A stretch of DNA of 7,149 bases from Ktedonobacterales bacterium (GTDB lineage Bacteria; Chloroflexota; Ktedonobacteria; Ktedonobacterales; JACDGC01), in NCBI GenBank assembly GCA_013815535.1, contig JACDGC010000046.1, forward strand, positions 1-7,149. Reading direction: 5' to 3'. Positions 5,434 through 7,149 of the stretch are shown here, piece after piece (position 1 is the first letter of the stretch; each line of letters begins with the position of its first letter). The notes below the pieces were generated by a model. It worked only from the letters and a program-made list of their open reading frames with translations, did no database searches and was not told the origin of the DNA. The translations under genes were made by a program, and so were the position numbers.

Positions 5434-6798
5434 ATGCGAGATGACCCCACTCTGGCGGATGCAACGATGCAGCGGGATCTTGGTGATGGCTTGACCTTGC
5501 GCTGGTCCACAGCGGCGGACACCGAAGCGATTGCCGCACTGCTGGGCAGCGTCCACCGCACCAACGCGGATGAACCGCCCAACCTGACCATCGGGGCGCG
5601 CACGCGCATGCTGATGCATGGCGATTGGCCGACGATGGGGCCGGGTGATTTCGCGGTGGTGCAGGCCACCGCGCAGGCGGGGCAGCCCCTCGTCGCGTGT
5701 GCCTGCCTGTGGCATCACACCTGGGAATACGCGGGCATCCCGCTGGGCGTGGGTCGGCCAGAATATGTAGCAACGGATGCGGCCTTTCGGCGCAAAGGTT
5801 TGGTGCGAGCGATCTTCGCGGCGTTGCATGCGCGTAGTGCCGCCGAGGGACAAACGATCCAGGCGATCACGGGCATCTACTCCTTCTATCGCCAGTTCGG
5901 CTATGAATACGCGCTGGACCTGGATGGCCTGCGCGGCGTCTATCTGGTGCAGATTCCGCCAGGGCCAGTCGATGCCAGCGAGCCCTTTGGGCTGCGAGCG
6001 GCCACGGTCAAGGACATTCGCGCATTGATGGCGCTGCACGCCCAACGGCGCGCTGACGCGCTGCTGTGGAGCGTGCACACCGCCGAAGAATGGCGCTTCA
6101 CCATCGTTGAGCTGGCTGAGATGGGCACCATCGAAAAGGTGGGCATGCTCCAGATGATCGTCGATGGGGCGGGCGCGGTGGTGGGCTACATCCATGTCGC
6201 CAAACGGCGCTGGGACGCCCATCTGAGCGTCTTTGAATGCGAGGTCACGCCGGGGACGAACTGGAAGGCGGTGGCGCTGCCGCTGCTGCGTGCGCTGGCC
6301 ATCTATGGCCAGACGGTGCCGAATATGGAAGGTGACGAGCCGATCAACCGGATCGACTTCCGGCTGGGCCAGGCGCACCCGCTCTATGATGTGCTGGGGC
6401 CAACCTTGGCTCCTTACCACGAGCCAGCCTATGCCTGGTACATCCGCGTGGCGGACCCCTTGGGCTTTCTGCGGCGGATCGCGCCCGTGCTGGAACGCCG
6501 CCTGGCCGCATCGGCCATGGTGGGCTTCACAGGCACCCTCAAGCTGGATTGGTATCGGGGCGGGGTGCAATTCACCTTCGCCGCCGGGAAGCTGAGCGGG
6601 GTCGAGCCGTGGCAGCCCCCCCTCTATGGCGAGGAGGCCAATGCAGGCTGCCCCATCCTGGTCTTCACGCAATTGCTGTGCGGCTATCGCACGCTGGCGG
6701 AACTTTGCGCGGCATTCCCAGACGTGTGGGCACAGGATGAGGCACGATTGCTGCTGGGCATCCTCTTTCCCAGGCAAGCTTCCTATATCATCGATTGA
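5434..6798 (+). CDS. Eis-type GNAT family N-acetyltransferase
   Basis: This is a complete 454-residue protein with the three-part layout of Eis-like acetyltransferases, which transfer acetyl groups from acetyl-CoA to amines. The N-terminal GNAT domain (about 20-165) carries the acetyl-CoA loop in FRRKGLVRAI (118-127), preceded by YVATDAA, and FYRQFGYEYA (151-160), the usual GNAT C-terminal motif. A second, divergent GNAT-like domain spans about 175-335. A sterol-carrier-like domain (about 345-454) ends in LFPRQASYIID, comparable with the conserved C-terminus of Eis, whose terminal carboxylate lies in the active site. The length is a little above the usual 400 or so residues. A GTG at 5377 would add 19 residues, but the ATG at 5434 has AGGAGG six bases upstream and begins the family-like sequence. 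Substrate is unknown: some Eis proteins act on aminoglycosides, others on peptides or polyamines. Confidence 0.93.
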   Translation: MRDDPTLADATMQRDLGDGLTLRWSTAADTEAIAALLGSVHRTNADEPPNLTIGARTRMLMHGDWPTMGPGDFAVVQATAQAGQPLVACACLWHHTWEYAGIPLGVGRPEYVATDAAFRRKGLVRAIFAALHARSAAEGQTIQAITGIYSFYRQFGYEYALDLDGLRGVYLVQIPPGPVDASEPFGLRAATVKDIRALMALHAQRRADALLWSVHTAEEWRFTIVELAEMGTIEKVGMLQMIVDGAGAVVGYIHVAKRRWDAHLSVFECEVTPGTNWKAVALPLLRALAIYGQTVPNMEGDEPINRIDFRLGQAHPLYDVLGPTLAPYHEPAYAWYIRVADPLGFLRRIAPVLERRLAASAMVGFTGTLKLDWYRGGVQFTFAAGKLSGVEPWQPPLYGEEANAGCPILVFTQLLCGYRTLAELCAAFPDVWAQDEARLLLGILFPRQASYIID

Positions 6799-6819
6799 GC
6801 GGGCCGATGGCATCTCGCG

Positions 6820-6847
6820 TGAACTATTTCCTCACGGCGTGCTACTC
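6820..6847 (+). promoter_or_regulatory. Possible ECF-type promoter of the sigma factor gene
   Basis: TGAACT (6820-6825) resembles the AAC-containing -35 boxes read by ECF sigma factors. TACTC (6843-6847) could be the -10, with about 17 bases between. ECF genes are often self-activated, so the location is plausible, but the match is short and speculative. Confidence 0.2.
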
Positions 6848-6873
6848 ATGAGCAGGAACGTGGGGAGGCACGC

Positions 6874-7149
6874 ATGGATTTCGCCATTCGAGAAGGGTTG
6901 GGCCAGATGGCCGAATCACCCCCAACCGCTGATGCCCAGTTGCTCGCGCGCATCGGGGCGGGGGACCGCCACGCGCTGGGGGAGATCTATGCCCGCCATG
7001 GGGATTCCCTGCTGCATTACCTGCTGCGCCTGACCCCTGATCAGGCGCTGGCCGAAGAGATCCTGCAAGATACGCTGGTGGCCGTGTGGGGCAGCGCGGG
7101 AAGTTTTGGGGGCAAAGCCAGCGTGCGCACGTGGCTGGTGGGGGTGGCG
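6874..7149 (+). CDS. RNA polymerase sigma factor, ECF type (N-terminal part)
   Basis: This gene runs off the right edge; 92 residues are present and the frame is open to the last base. From residue 22 the sequence LLARIGAGDRHALGEIYARH matches the start of sigma-70 region 2 (helices 2.1 and 2.2). It continues with LLHYLLRLTPDQALAEEILQ and DTLVAVWGSAGSFGGKASVR, then TWLVGVA, covering the core-binding and -10 recognition helices. The acidic AEEILQDT motif and the W before a short Gly/Ser linker are characteristic of ECF sigma factors. Regions 3 or 4 would lie beyond the window. ATG 6874 has GGAGG five bases upstream. A later ATG at 6907 would only remove a non-conserved leader. It follows the acetyltransferase by 75 bases on the same strand, so co-transcription is possible. 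An anti-sigma gene often follows such factors, but none can be seen here. Confidence 0.92.
   Translation, partial: MDFAIREGLGQMAESPPTADAQLLARIGAGDRHALGEIYARHGDSLLHYLLRLTPDQALAEEILQDTLVAVWGSAGSFGGKASVRTWLVGVA

Noticed and set aside
5362..6813. A 483-codon open frame on the minus strand opposite the acetyltransferase
   Set aside because: It has no recognisable domain, is rich in His, Arg, Gln and Pro as expected for the antisense of a GC-rich gene, and the opposite frame is an unmistakable GNAT protein with a strong ribosome site.

Overview
The window looks like a bacterial chromosome fragment of moderate to high GC. The protein families and good Shine-Dalgarno sites would fit a member of the Chloroflexota or a similar GC-rich lineage. 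This placement is an inference; no gene here proves it. Base composition is mosaic: the right part (about 3400 to the end) is GC-rich and gene-dense, while two tracts (about 770-930 and 2040-2240) are AT-rich.

Left part (1-2600): three small genes sit in long non-coding stretches rich in hairpins and palindromes. They are a minus-strand helix-turn-helix protein (62-430), a plus-strand 62-residue MerR/excisionase-like DNA-binding protein (934-1122) with a promoter and two palindromes in front of it, and a minus-strand small exported protein (1393-1743) with a long leader. A promoter plus strong hairpin at 448-540 could make a very short RNA. At 2307-2483, minus strand, lies the 5' half of a class A RNase P RNA with an intact-looking promoter. 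It stops inside helix P12, and the catalytically essential 3' half is nowhere in the window.

Right part (2608-7149): a minus-strand RibD/DHFR-like reductase, a plus-strand VOC (glyoxalase-fold) protein, and a minus-strand bifunctional sugar-phosphate nucleotidyltransferase with a left-handed beta-helix domain. This last gene is divergent from a plus-strand Eis-type GNAT acetyltransferase, and the two share an unusually symmetric divergent promoter. An ECF-type sigma factor starts 75 bases after the acetyltransferase and runs off the right edge.

The genes do not form one pathway or operon. They read as housekeeping and single-gene accessory functions, and strand changes nearly every gene. The main anomaly is the truncated rnpB; secondary points are the operator-like palindromes at 795-854, the short-RNA candidate at 448-540 and the perfect 17-bp inverted repeat at 1177-1234.
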